Assembly: GCF_000005505.3 (NCBI RefSeq)
Contig: NC_016131.3
Location: 53,739,355-53,803,354, forward strand
Length of the DNA stretch: 64,000 nt
Direction of reading: 5' to 3'
Source: Brachypodium distachyon
Lineage: Eukaryota > Streptophyta > Magnoliopsida > Poales > Poaceae
Under the pieces are notes generated by a model. That model did no database searches and was not told the DNA's origin. It saw nothing but the letters and a program-made list of their open reading frames with translations. Every line of letters begins with the position of its first letter. The first letter of the stretch is position 1. Shown here piece after piece: positions 23,740 through 35,570 of this stretch. The translations under genes and the position numbers were made by a program.

Positions 23740-24225
23740 AAGTTTGGACCCATTAGTTAAGCTTTAGGTGAATGTACTTTGTGGCGCCGTAGTGAAGTGT
23801 TTGATTATGTTGACTGGACTAATTGGCTTGTCTTGCATCAAGTCATTGTAATCTGCCCCACAATTAAGGGGGTCCTGATGAGTTATGTTTATGTGTGGTT
23901 CACTTCCAGCTTGAGAAGGTGATTGAAGCAGAAAAGGAAGCTGCACGGCAGTTGGTTCAACAAAAGAAGAGAGACAGAGCTTTGATTGCCCTAAAGAAGA
24001 AGAAATCCCAGGAAGAACTGCTGAAATAAGTTGACACATTGCAAATGAATTCATGCAAAGCAGGTTTGTAGTTTATTGGATAAATTCAGATTCCTAATGT
24101 ACTGTCTGTTACTGTATAGGCCAGAAGTTTGACTTTCTGCTCCACATCATCGAATCTAACCATCATTACGTTTCTTAGTTTTGACATATAATTTGACAGC
24201 CTACTTTTTGTTTGCATGTTTGCAT
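23740..24225 (+). pseudogene. Captured VPS20 (ESCRT-III) fragment, left copy
   Basis: Exon 23910-24063 follows TTCACTTCCAG and encodes [20 protein letters not shown] and [18 protein letters not shown], which I recognise as plant VPS20/CHMP6. The Gln after ELLK is a TAA stop. Flanking intron sequence was captured too. The segment is nearly repeated in inverted orientation at 41284-41775. Within this copy a block of about 50 bp (from TTTATTGGATAAATTCAG) occurs twice, at 23688 and 24069. It is a non-functional transduplicate. Confidence 0.8.
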
Positions 24226-24312
24226 TTTTGCATGATATTTATCCAATTCTGATCTATACAGTAACAGACAGTCCCCCTGACTTTGCATGATATTTTTCCT
24301 TCAGACAACAGG

Positions 24313-27300
24313 ATGCAGGTTGAAGTTGGATATGCTAATCATGGCCGTGCTGCTCTGCAAGATATTACTAACAGGTGTGCTCAGTCCCCCGATTCGGATC
24401 AAGGTAATTTCTCATACCATTGCTGTCAACACGCATGTTTCACCAGAATATAGGCGACTGATTTGTAGTTTACATTGTGATTTCAAACAACATTAAGCGG
24501 GCAGATATTACTGACATATATCTTCAGACCCCCAACTCCTTACAATAGGATTCTAATGCAACTTGTTATACGAAGTATATAATTCTAATCGGATATAGTT
24601 GTTTTGTTAATTGATAGCTCAACATCCGTCACAAAGTACGATCACATTTCAGGATGCAACACCGTGTGTCCCTGTTCTAAATGGTAACAAAATAGTCTAC
24701 AGTGCTGTAGTTTATCATCTAGTCCATTCTGTTTTGCGAAGCTAAACCAGGCCACACTGCCAGGTACCTCGTGCATTCAGGAATTTCAGAAACATGATGC
24801 TCCAGTCGACAATGTTGCAAACATAAAGGAAAAAAAATCAGGCTAGAAGGGAGCGAGACCAGGCACGCCGGGATAAGCAAACACCAGAGGAAAGGGAGGC
24901 CATCAATGCCCGTAGAAGGGAGCGAGACAGAGCACGACGGAATAGTTTGACACCCGACGAGCTTGTGGCGAGAAGGGAGGCACACAAATCACGCCGGAAT
25001 AAGCAAACAGCCTTGGAGAAGGAGGCCAACAATGCCCGAAGAAGCGAGCAACAGAAATCATGTCGGGATAATCAAACACCAGAGGAAAAGGAATCAGGCA
25101 GTGCCCGTAGAAGGGAACGATATAGAGCGACACTGGCAACTAGGATAGGGACACCATGCCCTGAATCCATAGCAATGCCCTGCCCGGAACTAACTGCAAA
25201 CCCCTGCCCGGAATTAGCTACAAACGTGGCTTCAGCGCCAACGTTTACCATTGGAACTGGCGGTAATGATCACATTTATGGCCAGTTCTTTTCGTAGGAT
25301 CCTTGGTTTGTTTTTCACTGACCGAGATTGTTTAATAGGTGACGTGGACGCCTTCCTCAAGCGGGTCATGGAGGCCGAGGAAGGAACGCCCTCTAGCCGT
25401 GTAACATGTGACAAGGACGCCTGCCGGGATGCCGCTTCCGATGATTTGATGGATGTTGAGTACTATATTTTTTCTGCTGAATGTACGCCCCCTCCTTGTT
25501 GTTCTCGATGTTATATGTTGTGTCAAATGGTCATATACATAATATATGTCTCTATCTCTACACCTGCAGGTTGTAATGACGAAAACATGGACATCGACGC
25601 GCCTTTGGGGGACTCTCCCGTTAGCAATGTCATCGACCCGTTTGATTTCGTCTACTCCAACGTTCCCGAAAGAACCCATAGCCTGAAGCAAGTCGACGCC
25701 TGCAGGCACTGTAAAGCCAAGAAGTGTGAGCACGAGACCGATGGTTTCTGCTGTCGGGGAGGAAAGATACAGCTCACCTACGAGGTGCCAGATCAGGACC
25801 CGGAGTTTATGAGGCTCTGGTCTAGCGCTGATGCGGACTCGCGCCATTTTCGGGACAACATTCGGTACTTCAACAGTCACTTCTCCTTCACGACCCTCGG
25901 CGTCAGTCTAGACAACAACTATACAGACATGAGATCTGGGGTATACACGTTTCCGGCTCACGGAACAATTTACCATAATGTGCATTCTTTTGGGCCTGGG
26001 TCGAAGTCAGAACATTTACAACTCTACTTCTACGACGACGACCCAAGTCTAATTCATCGCACAGAGCTACAAAGATACTGGACCAAGATGTGGTCAAGAA
26101 GGTAGCCAATATCATGAGAGGAAACCCCTACTCCGAGACTTTTAGGAGTCTAGGGGCTTGTGAGGGCAGCCTCGCGGAGTACCGTATCGACCTAAACACT
26201 GACAAGAAGCTGGATCAACGGACATACAACACACCGATTGCTTCAGAGGTGGCTGCTATCTAGGTGGAGGGCACCGACTTGGCGAGGAGGTTTCAACGCA
26301 GCATAACTCTGTATGGGGACAACGAGAGGTATGGCATACATGAGCCACGCAAGGCTGCTATGACCCGCTCTCATACCCGCTATTCTTCCCAAAGGGGGAG
26401 CTCGGGTGGCATCCCAACATACCCAAACGAGGCGTAAATTGGGAGCTTGCCCAACGTTCAAGGGCGTCTAGCAACAACGATTCAGGTTGGCCTTCACGAC
26501 ATGATCTAGCACATCCGTTTGTTTAATGCATTATACTACATTTATAACTCTCCTCCCACCTTTTTTATTACGCAGATGCAAGTCACCATCTATGTGTATC
26601 TGTTGGGGACTACTACTGTTACAGGTTACAAACGCGACCTGCGATATTCAACCCGATACTGCACGAAGCACGGCTGTTCCAGCAGTACGCAGTTGACATG
26701 TATATAAAGATCGAGGGCACGAGGTTGAAATGGTTTCGGGACAACCAGCCACTGATTCGAGCTGACCTGTACAAAGGAGTTGTTGATAGCATCACAGCCG
26801 GGGAGACTCGAGCGAGCCAGATCGGCAAAAGAATTGTGCTCTCACGGTCATTCCAAGGGGGTGACAGATGTATGAAGCAAAGGCACATGGATGCAATGGC
26901 GTTGGTGCAAAAGTACGGCAAGCCGGACATCTTCCTGACAATGACCTGCAACCCCAATTGGGACGAGATTGTCAAAGAGTTGTTGCCTGGCTAGACTCCT
27001 CAGAACCGACCGGATCTTGTCGTTCGTGTATTTAGAGCCCAGCTTGAAGTCTTAAAGGAGATGTTTCTGAAGAAACACATCCTTGGAGTTGTCAAAGCGT
27101 ATGTTTACGTTGTCGAGTTCCAAAAGAGAGGCCTCCCACATGCCCACTTCCTGCTAATCATGGATTCCAGATATAAGCTCGTGATGCCTGAGCAATATGA
27201 CCGCCTATTCTCGGCCGAGCTCCCAGACAAGAGTACCCAGAGCTTTACGCCATGGTTGTCAAGCACATGATGCATGGCCCGTGTGGTGTTCTCAAACCCA

Positions 27301-29910
27301 AGAACGTGTGCATGCAGGACGGGTTGTGTAAAAACAAATACCCAAGAACATTCAACGGTACTACCATGCAGGGGAAAGACTCCTATCCAGTGTATCGTCG
27401 GCGGGACAACGGTCGCACCGCTCGTGTACGAGGCCATACGTTGGATAACAGATGGGTCGTGCCGTACAACCCTTACCTGCTTCGTATGTTCAACTGTCAC
27501 ATTAACGTCGAGGTGTGCTCCAGCATCTGCGCGGTGAAGTATCTGTACAAGTACATCTACAAGGGAGGGGATCGCACGTCGATGAACTGGGAACAGCCTG
27601 ACAGCGAAGGCAACATCAACGAGATTAAAAGATATGTTGACGCGAGGTGGGTTACCCCGCCAGAAGCTTGTTGGAGGATTTTTGGGTTCGACCTCCATGA
27701 TAACAATCCGTCGGTGCTGCAGCTGCCGCTTCTTCTTCCGGGTATGCATATGGTGTCGTTCAATGCAAATCAGGACCTTAAGAGATGTGGCCGCGCAGGA
27801 GAAAGCATCAAAGTCGATGCTAACGGAGTATTTTGAGGCCAACAAAATACACGAGAAGGCAAGAACTATATTGTACAAGGATTTTCCAGAATGGTTCAGA
27901 TGGGTGCCAGCAGAAAAGTATTGGAAGGAAAGGGAACAATGGCCCCAGGTAGGCCGAATCGTGTCAGCCCATCCGGCGGAGGGAGATAGATACTATCTGA
28001 GGGTGTTGCTTAACCATGTTGCAGGCTCTACTTCCTTTGAAGACCTACGAACAGTTGATGGCGTCCTATGTCCAACCTTTCGGCAGGCCGCCGAAAGGAG
28101 GGGTCTTATCGAGGCCGACAACACGCTCGACGAGTGCCTGACGGAGGCGGAACAGTGGGCTATGCCATCATCGCTGCGAAGGTTGTTCGCAACAATTCTG
28201 GTATTCTGTGAGCCTGGAGATCCGCGTGGTCTCTGGGATAGGCACCTCGACGGAATGTCAGACGACTTCAGACGGTCCCTCACTTGCCCGATTGAGGTAG
28301 AGCAGAAGGTATTGCTTGAAATAAGGGGCATGCTGCAGTCCATGGGCAAAGAAATAACGTCCTTCCCTCTTCCGAGTATTGATGAAACATACGACGACAC
28401 TGGGGGCGAGGCTAGGGAGATAATCGAGGAGTCCAATATCCAGGTCGACGTGGCAGACACTTCTCTAGCGTCTTCCCTTAACGCAGAGCAGAGGTCCGCC
28501 TGCGATGAGATACTGGCAGATGTTGACAGCGGTGCTGGAGGAGTGTTTTTTGTTGATGGGCCAGGAGGCACCGGGAAGACTTTCCTGTATAGGGCCTTGC
28601 TCGCTAAGCTCTGAGGTGAGAAAAAGATAGCAGTGGCTAAAGCAACTGCGGGTATCGCTGCTTCCATCATGCCGGGAGGGAGGACCGCCCACTCGAGGTT
28701 CAAGATACCCCTGACCATTGATGACGGCGCGTCATGCAGCTTCACAAAACAGAGTGGCACGGCCAAGCTACTATCGAAGGCTTCTCTTATCATATGGGAC
28801 GAGGCCACAATGACCAAGCGACAGGCGATCGAGGCATTAGACAACAGCATGCGCGACATCATGGGCCAACGAGACCGGCCGTTCGGCGGGAAGACTGTCG
28901 TGTTCAGCGACGACTTCAGGCAGGTGCTTCCGGTTGTGAGGAAGGGCACACGGGGTCAGATAATAGACGTGAGCCTACGTAGTTCCTATCTATGGGAGAA
29001 GATGCGGCAGCTCAAGCTCATGACAAACATGAGGGCTCAAGCCGACCCGTGGTTCGCTGACTTCTTATTGCACGTCGGTAATGGCACCGAGGAGGCCGAT
29101 GAAGAAGGAAACATAAAGCTCCCTGAAGACGTCTGTGTGCCATCCACTGACAAGGAGAGTGACATAGAGAGGCTGATCGACCATGTGTTCCCGGCTTTAA
29201 ACACCAGCATGGCCGACCCGAACTATATTACTTCCAGAGCTATCCTCTCGACGAAGAACGACTGCGTCGACAAAATAAACATGCGAATGATAGAGTGTTT
29301 CAATGGAGAGGAGATGGTGTACCATAGTTTTGACAGCGCGGAGGATGATCCGCATGGTTACTACCCTCCCGAGTTTTTGAACTCACTTACCCCAAACAGG
29401 CTGCCTCCGCATGTTCTTAAATTGAAGATCAACTGCCCCATCATACTGCTGAGGAATATTGACCCGGTTAACGGATTGTGCAACGGCACACGGCTCATAG
29501 TCCGGGGATTCTAGAGAAATGCAATTGATGCCGAGATCGTGGTAGGGTAGCAACACGGGAAAAGGGTGTTCCTTCCCCGGATTCCGCTTTGCCCCTCCAA
29601 CGATGACATGTTTCCATTCCGTTTCAAGAGGAAGCAGTTCCCGGTCAGACTGAGCTTCGCAATGACCATCAACAAGGCACAAGGGCAGACCATACCAATT
29701 GTCGGCGCGTACCTACCGAACCCGGTGTTCTCCCACGGCCAGTTGTATGTGGCCTTGTCCAGAGCAACAGCAAGAGGGAACATAAAGATCCTCGCCGTGC
29801 AGGATGATGAGAATACGAACAAGTCATACAAAAGGAAGCCAAAGAAACAAAAGATGTCAGTGGTGTCCACCACTAAAAACATAGTGTACAAGGAAGTACT
29901 CACTGCATGA
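24313..29910 (+). pseudogene. Helitron RepHel (HUH replication initiator plus PIF1-like helicase), degraded
   Basis: RepHel nicks, joins and unwinds DNA in rolling-circle transposition. Plus-strand blocks appear in the canonical order. There is an Arg-rich N-terminus at 24840-25290 with repeated RRERDRARR-type units. A Cys/His segment (CRHCKAKKCEH) lies at about 25700 and the Helitron_like_N region at 25560-26990. The HUH-type motif GLPHAHFLL is at about 27131 and the paired-Tyr motif KYLYKYIYKG at about 27537. Walker A GPGGTGKT is at about 28559, Walker B IIWDEA at about 28794, and C-terminal NKAQGQTIP and YVALSRA run to 29772. Introns fit at about 25481-25568 and 26481-26575. Breaks include in-frame stops at 26261, 26992, 28612, 29512 and 29548 and frameshifts near 26335, 27230 and 27780. 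The usual GDFRQ helicase motif is SDDFRQ. It is not translatable as one protein. Confidence 0.9.
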
Positions 29911-32728
29911 TGGATAAGAAAGAAAATAACCAGCTTCCATTCAATTCAATTTAATATGTTGGTTTCTGCCTTGCTGCATCTCCTTTCCAGCATGACTTTT
30001 TTGGTTGGTTTTACTATATTGTCGCTGAAAGATTTCTTCCTTGCGAATTTGTTGGCCTCAACATGTATGCTGACACTGTTCATTTTCTCATGTTAGATGT
30101 TTTGAGTTCAGCCATCTATACTTATATTTCATACCCGTGTTGCTGTATGTTCTGTCATTTTTGTGGATTGTTTGAGCGATGCTTGATGCTGCCTGTAATG
30201 TACCCGATTCTAATTCCCATGTTCTCTCGTTTCTTATATGTTGCATGGCCTAATAGTTATTATTTTGTGTCCTTTCCGGGTCAAGTTGGAGTGGTTTGAC
30301 ATGGTTACTTTCTATGTACGGTTGATGACAATTCAGTTTATATGTGCCCGTGCGTTTTAGCCTACTGTATTTCTGTAGCAAAATTCTTTGTGTAACCATA
30401 CAGACTAAGAGGTTCAGACAGAATTGAGAAATAGGCAATAAAATATATACCAAGTACAGAAGAGGCACCTGAAAGACAATAATAGCAGCTTGATTATTAG
30501 AATGGAACCGGCAGAGGTTTGAGTGCACTTCTCTTGCTCCAGCTCTTCTCTTTGCTGCAGTTGAAAAACCGAATCATGTGATTAGTGTGTGATCTTGCCA
30601 AGCAGAATAAAAAACGAGTAAGGTCTTACCATTCTGGTAATTACACACATGACATGACTCGCCAGAACCTTCATCATCGTAACCATGAATGGATCCAACA
30701 ACTTATATACACAGTCTGCTGCCTGACAGAAGAAGAAAAACCCTTCAGTTTCTGCACGGGTATACAACATGTCCTTTCAGTTACAACGTGTCCTTTCAGA
30801 GAAAATATGATTACAATGCAAATGGTATCTCCAGGTCATGTTGATGATCTCATTGTAAGCCCTCTAAAGATAGTAAAGATGTGGATTAGCAATCGTTTTC
30901 GTTCCAGTCAGTAAGTCATACATTTTCACTTATTTGTTGCACTTCTCACCTCAATTGGTTTCTTCTCCATGTTAAGCTTATTCATGATCAAACTTGCAGT
31001 TTTATAACTGGAAAGAACATCCATGCTTCCCATCTTCTCACTACTGGTCATTCTCTTTCTGTTAGCTCCCTGCAAAAAATCATATGGTTCCTCTCAGTTC
31101 ATGAAATTACTTAGCAATCCATGTCAACAAAGCTGTTCACAAGAACTTGTCAAGTTGCAGTCTTCTTAGACTAATTAAAGTTGTAACAAAACTCCCTCAT
31201 GTTGCCTGAAATTATGAGAAGCAGAGGACATAAGCTATCTTGTCTAGAGTTCAGAGCAGTGAACAAATAGTTCACAGGAGCAGAGAGCTGCAACTGGCAC
31301 TTCTGGTAATTCCATAATAAGTCACTGATTCTTTTATGTGTTTCACCATGCTTTTAACTGGACATAGTGTGTCTGTGTGTACAGAAACCGTCATATATAA
31401 AGATCCAGAATATAAAGATAGCTATTTTTGAAACTATGAAATAAAATTGTCCTTTCTGAAGTTGTGAGTGTACAGATTTCAGTTCCGGGTTTTAGTTTGA
31501 GTTGTCCTTGCTTCTTTTTTGGCATGACATGGTAGATTACGTATTTGTTCATTGCATCTTTCAGACCTTAACAAAGATCAACCATCAGAGTTGACAATCC
31601 TCTGTATATGCCCTATTCTTTTTCATTTGTCTTAATGACCCTCTGGATTTTCCATGTCTCTTATCTGTCCTTTTAGAAGTTTGCATGTCTGTTGCAGCCA
31701 GGAAGTTTATACATGTGCTCTAATGTCCATACGCATCACAATATCATATATATGCCAGGTTTTTTTTTTACCACATCCACATCCAGGTTTGCATAACTAT
31801 CGTTTTCCTTTTCTCCAGGTTTGCATGTTTCGAAGCAATAAAAGTTAGTAGTCATCTGAGAATTGGTTTTTGCTTCAAAGTTGAAAAAAAAAGTTAGGTA
31901 GTTAATGGCTTAATGCACCAGAATTCCTGTTTTTCTTTAATGGCAAGTTAATGTCCATAGTCATATAGTATGGAAGGAACGAGATGGGGCGCCAACTAAG
32001 ATAAGGGGAGAAAGGAAGGTGGAGCCGGACGACAAGGAAGAGAAAGATTGCTATTGTGAACCAAACCGTATTCAGTCTTCTTGAAAGATTGTACTATTTT
32101 ATTATTTGATGAATAGAATGGTCGCCATATTTACCTCATAAACGGAAAGATATACAGATAAATATTTTCCTATAATGTAACTAGAGGTACTTTATATCCT
32201 TATATATGGATAGTTGTTTAGGATTTCTGTAATGACTTCTCTTACTTCGTCTTTCATGATCTATGACATGTAAAACCAATATGTACTGCCCATAGGTGTA
32301 TGAAGATAAACATGATTCTTCATATTTAGTCGACTCACTCGTTTCCAAGCCAATTATAATTTGCACTTGATCATTTACTAGCTTTTCAGAATCTTTTATA
32401 TTTCCTACAGCCGAAGATTGGTGATGAATTGTTCATATAGTGGACGCCGAGAAGGGGCGGGAGGAGGAGGCACAAAGTCATGAACCTTGTTGAAGCTACA
32501 GTATCAACCTTTTTTTTGTTTGACAAGTGCTCCAAGATTTTCAAAGGGGTTGTTTGGTTGTTGTCAAAAAGAAACAATGAGAAGTAGAATCGACTGTTTT
32601 TGCATCAACGTCGAGAAAATAATGTTGATATACATATCTTTGACATGTCGAGAAAACAATGTTGATATACATATCTTTGACATGAAATGGCAGTGTACTT
32701 GAGTCTCACATGTATCATTTTTTTTATT
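29911..32728. other. Helitron interior without recognised genes
   Basis: AT-rich sequence after RepHel. The ORFs are short and show no family. Splice-like signals are scattered, so undetected captured exons are possible. Confidence 0.35.
32610..32684. repeat. Two-copy tandem repeat, 37-bp unit
   Basis: GTCGAGAAAAtAATGTTGATA and its continuation ACATATCTTTGACAT occur twice in direct succession with one mismatch, just upstream of the Helitron-type terminus at 32729. Confidence 0.8.
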
Positions 32729-32752
32729 CCGTTGCAACGCACGGGCACCTAA
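32726..32752 (+). other. Internal Helitron-type 3' terminus
   Basis: TTCCGTTGCAACGCACGGGC then ACCTAA matches the hairpin-plus-CTRR layout at 43951-43975. It lies 2.8 kb after the RepHel stop. It could be the original end of the RepHel element that was later read through, or the end of a nested element. Confidence 0.55.
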
Positions 32753-32925
32753 CTTCGAGCTACTGAATCCCAAACTATTACTATCAGTGAACTAGCTGAC
32801 ATGCCACTTAATTTAAAGAAAACTACATATAATTTCGAGCTACTGAATCCCAAACTATGGTATAAAAAATTATAAATATACTCTGTAAGGCCTCAATCTA
32901 AAATCCCCTTAACCAAGGAAAGATT

Positions 32926-33110
32926 TAAGAGCAGCAGCACAAATCCCGTCTCAATCCCGTCTCAATTTATAACCAAGGAAAGATTTAAGATTTGCTAGAC
33001 AAACGTGGTACCCTTAATAACTGACGACGTTTTAGATGCCTTCCTAAAAACCTGCCCGTGGGAGAGAGGAAGTTTTCGGAAAGGAAGGCTACGAGAGAGG
33101 AAGTTTTGTA
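32926..33110 (+). promoter_or_regulatory. Upstream repeat module preceding the RPA1-like gene
   Basis: AAGAGCAGCAGCACAAAT, GGTACCCTTAATAACTG, CGTTTTAGATGCCTTCC, TAAAAACCTGCCCGT and GAGAGAGGAAGTT recur in the same order at 34832-35010, ahead of the Ulp1-RPA32 gene. Just upstream of the RPA1-like ATG is a TATA-like TTTAAATAC (33263). Confidence 0.6.
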
Positions 33111-33357
33111 CAGTAAATCTCTGGATAACAAGATTTTTGTTCCCTGCGTGAAATCCTTTGTTTCTTTAATCACGCCGGCCACAACACTTTCCTTTTAAGC
33201 TGACAAAAATTCTGGCGTATGAGCATAGCACCGAAATTCAAACTTTGCCGCCAAAAGCCCCTTTAAATACTGCATGTATGCTTACCCGCCAAACTCACCT
33301 CTTCCCGGTTGATTTCTTTCTACCCTCATTTCTTTCTAAACCACTCAAAAAGAAAAA

Positions 33358-34596
33358 ATGGTGATGCCATACCGTATGTATCCATCAAGGCGCGTCCATG
33401 CACCGGCACCGGAGAACTTCTTTTCGGGAGGCAACATGAGGTATACTGTTTCAGTTTTCCACATGAGTTTTTTCATAACATTTTTTTGATTTTCCAGATC
33501 ATAATCTGTTTACTCACATAACTAGGGACATGGATGTTGTGAGGACGAGAGATGGGGTAAGACCGAGAGATACACTCTTCCGTACCGTGGAAGAGGTACA
33601 TATATTCCATGATAGCTGGAGGATTCGGGCAAAGGTCGTCTACAAAGCGCGGATCAGGCGGATTCGCGTTGGCATCCCGTATCTCTGAATAATATTGGTG
33701 GACGAGGAGGTAACCAATGATTTTTTTTCTACTTTGAATGTCTTGAAGTATTGATGGTCGTAACTAGTAACATCTTTACATTTTTTTTATAATTGGTGCT
33801 GCTGTCTTGTAGGGTACCAAAATTGAGGCTGTTGCGTACGACGACCAAGCGGATCGGTTCAACACCGCTCTCCGCACCGGCTCGGCCTACGTGTTCAGCA
33901 ATGTGGGCTTCATGGACACAGAAGCGGCAGTTGAGGTCGAGTTTAACTTACCAGCTGATCTCTACTGCAGCATCGGACGAAGAACGGTGCTTGACGCGGC
34001 AGCAAATATAATAATACCTGATCTGCCACCGCGGTTCAACGAATTTCACGCTGTTTATAGGCAGTGTGACAGAACACTCGCAGGTACTCCAAAGGATCCA
34101 TGTCCTTCCTACAAATATTGATTTGTTGCGTTTTACCTAATCTTTTTTACGCAGATGTCATAGGCGTTGTCGTCTATGTGAGTCCGGTGGCGTTTAGACA
34201 GACTTACGAGAGACGCATCCCGATCAGAGATGTCCTGCTCGTGAACACAAGGTATGATATTTCTTTTTGTCTCATAATTTCTAATCATATCTTTTCACGT
34301 ACTAATTTAGTAACGCTATCAGGGCCCAACTAATGTTCGTCCGAGTTTATGACGATCATGTTCGCCGCCACATCACACGGTGGCGACCAGCTGGAAACAG
34401 GAATTGGGTCATGGCGGCCACATTGCTGAGGGATGATACGGCACAAGGAGGCCTGACTACAACATACGACAGTATTTTCGCATTTGAACCACCGGGTCCA
34501 GCGGCATGGGAGCTACACGATCTTCGTGATACCTTGGTCCGAGAAGCCTGGATTGAGCCATATATCATTCAAAGAAACAATTTGACTCCTCTATGA
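33358..34596 (+). pseudogene. RPA1-like OB-fold single-strand DNA-binding protein, Helitron-borne, one in-frame stop
   Basis: RPA1 (RPA70) OB folds bind single-stranded DNA, and RPA-like genes are known passengers of plant Helitrons. Five exons join in phase: 33358-33440, 33526-33709, 33813-34084, 34155-34251 and 34323-34596, about 302 codons. OB-fold landmarks are FHDSWRIRAKVVYKARIRRI in exon 2, IILVDEEGTKIEAVAYDDQA across exons 2-3, and DVIGVVVYVSPV in exon 4. The C-terminal TTYDSIFAFEPPGPAAWELH is in exon 5. A TGA at 33686-33688 interrupts the otherwise open frame just before IILVDEE. No intron choice that I tried removes it without breaking the frame. The exon 1 ATG is inferred from a good donor and phase. 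It lies about 1 kb upstream of the Ulp1-RPA32 gene, same strand. Confidence 0.75.
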
Positions 34597-34831
34597 ATAA
34601 ATGAATTAGGTGGGCCTCAATTTTATTATTCCAAACAATACAAGTTATTTTGGTTGTGTACTTAGTTTAGTTTTTTTTGGAAACGGTTTTTGTTTCGGTA
34701 ATCCGATTTATATATAATCGCTATTCAAGATTGAGACTTCTGTAATCCGAATTATATATAAATGTTTTTCGTTTGTTCCAAAAAAATATGGCGTGATTAT
34801 CCTTTTGCTCCCGATGTGACCAAAATACTCA

Positions 34832-35010
34832 ACTAAGAGCAGCAGCACAAATTGCATATCAGTTTTTGGCCATATCATGTCCGGTACCCTCAATAACTGC
34901 CTCCGAACTTAAACATGCTCCATCAATCACATAAAAAAATTGGTCGTTTTAGAGGCCTTCCTAAAAACCTGCCCGTCAGAAAGAGGAAGTTATGGGAGAG
35001 AAAGGCTACG
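34832..35010 (+). promoter_or_regulatory. Second copy of the upstream module, preceding the Ulp1-RPA32 gene
   Basis: AAGAGCAGCAGCACAAAT, GGTACCCTCAATAACTG, CGTTTTAGAGGCCTTCC, TAAAAACCTGCCCGT and AAAGAGGAAGTT align in order with 32926-33110. It starts about 740 bp before the Ulp1-RPA32 ATG. The two copies bracket the RPA1-like gene as direct repeats. Confidence 0.55.
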
Positions 35011-35087
35011 GGAGAGGGATAATTAACAGGAGAGTTAATGCCTTAATTAACGAGAAAGTTATGGAATAGTAGGCCGTCAACTCTCTA

Positions 35088-35309
35088 TGGCAAGATTTAT
35101 GTTCCCTGCCTGAAATCAATGGCAAGATTTATTTTCCATAATCACCTAGTTATTATTCGGGTGGCAAGATTTATGTTCCCTGCCTGAAATCAATGGCAAG
35201 ATTTATGTTTCATAATCACCTAGCTATAATTCGGATGGCAAGATTTATGTTCCCTGCCTGAAATCAATGGCAAGATTTATGTTCCATAATCACCTAGCTA
35301 TTAATCACG
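35088..35309. repeat. Three-copy tandem repeat, 74-bp period
   Basis: TGGCAAGATTTATGTTCCCT starts at 35088, 35162 and 35236. Each unit also contains an internal half repeat TGGCAAGATTTAT followed by TTCCATAATCACCTAG. It sits between the upstream module and the ATG of the Ulp1-RPA32 gene. Confidence 0.9.
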
Positions 35310-35570
35310 GAGGATTTTGTTTTCAGGTACGGAGGGAGTATGTGATTCCCTACCTGAAATCGTTTCCATAATTAAGGAATACAATAAATGCGGGACGGGT
35401 TGTGTTTTCAGGAGTAAATAGAGTATGTGATCCGAGTCATGTTGGTTTGGCAACAAAGAAAAAGGAAATACAAGAGAGAGATTTGAACCCTGTCTGCGAG
35501 AGGAGCAGCATAAAGAGGAGGGCAGCCAGCCTAGGGTTCGTGCCAAACCCCCAACACAATCCCACGAACC

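Noticed and set aside
25332..28949. Long minus-strand ORFs opposite RepHel
   Set aside because: Helicase and Rep motifs are on the plus strand; the minus frames are shadows.
33686..33688. Treating the RPA1-like TGA as intronic
   Set aside because: Using GTATCT just upstream as donor breaks the frame into exon 3 and loses the conserved IILVDEEG segment.
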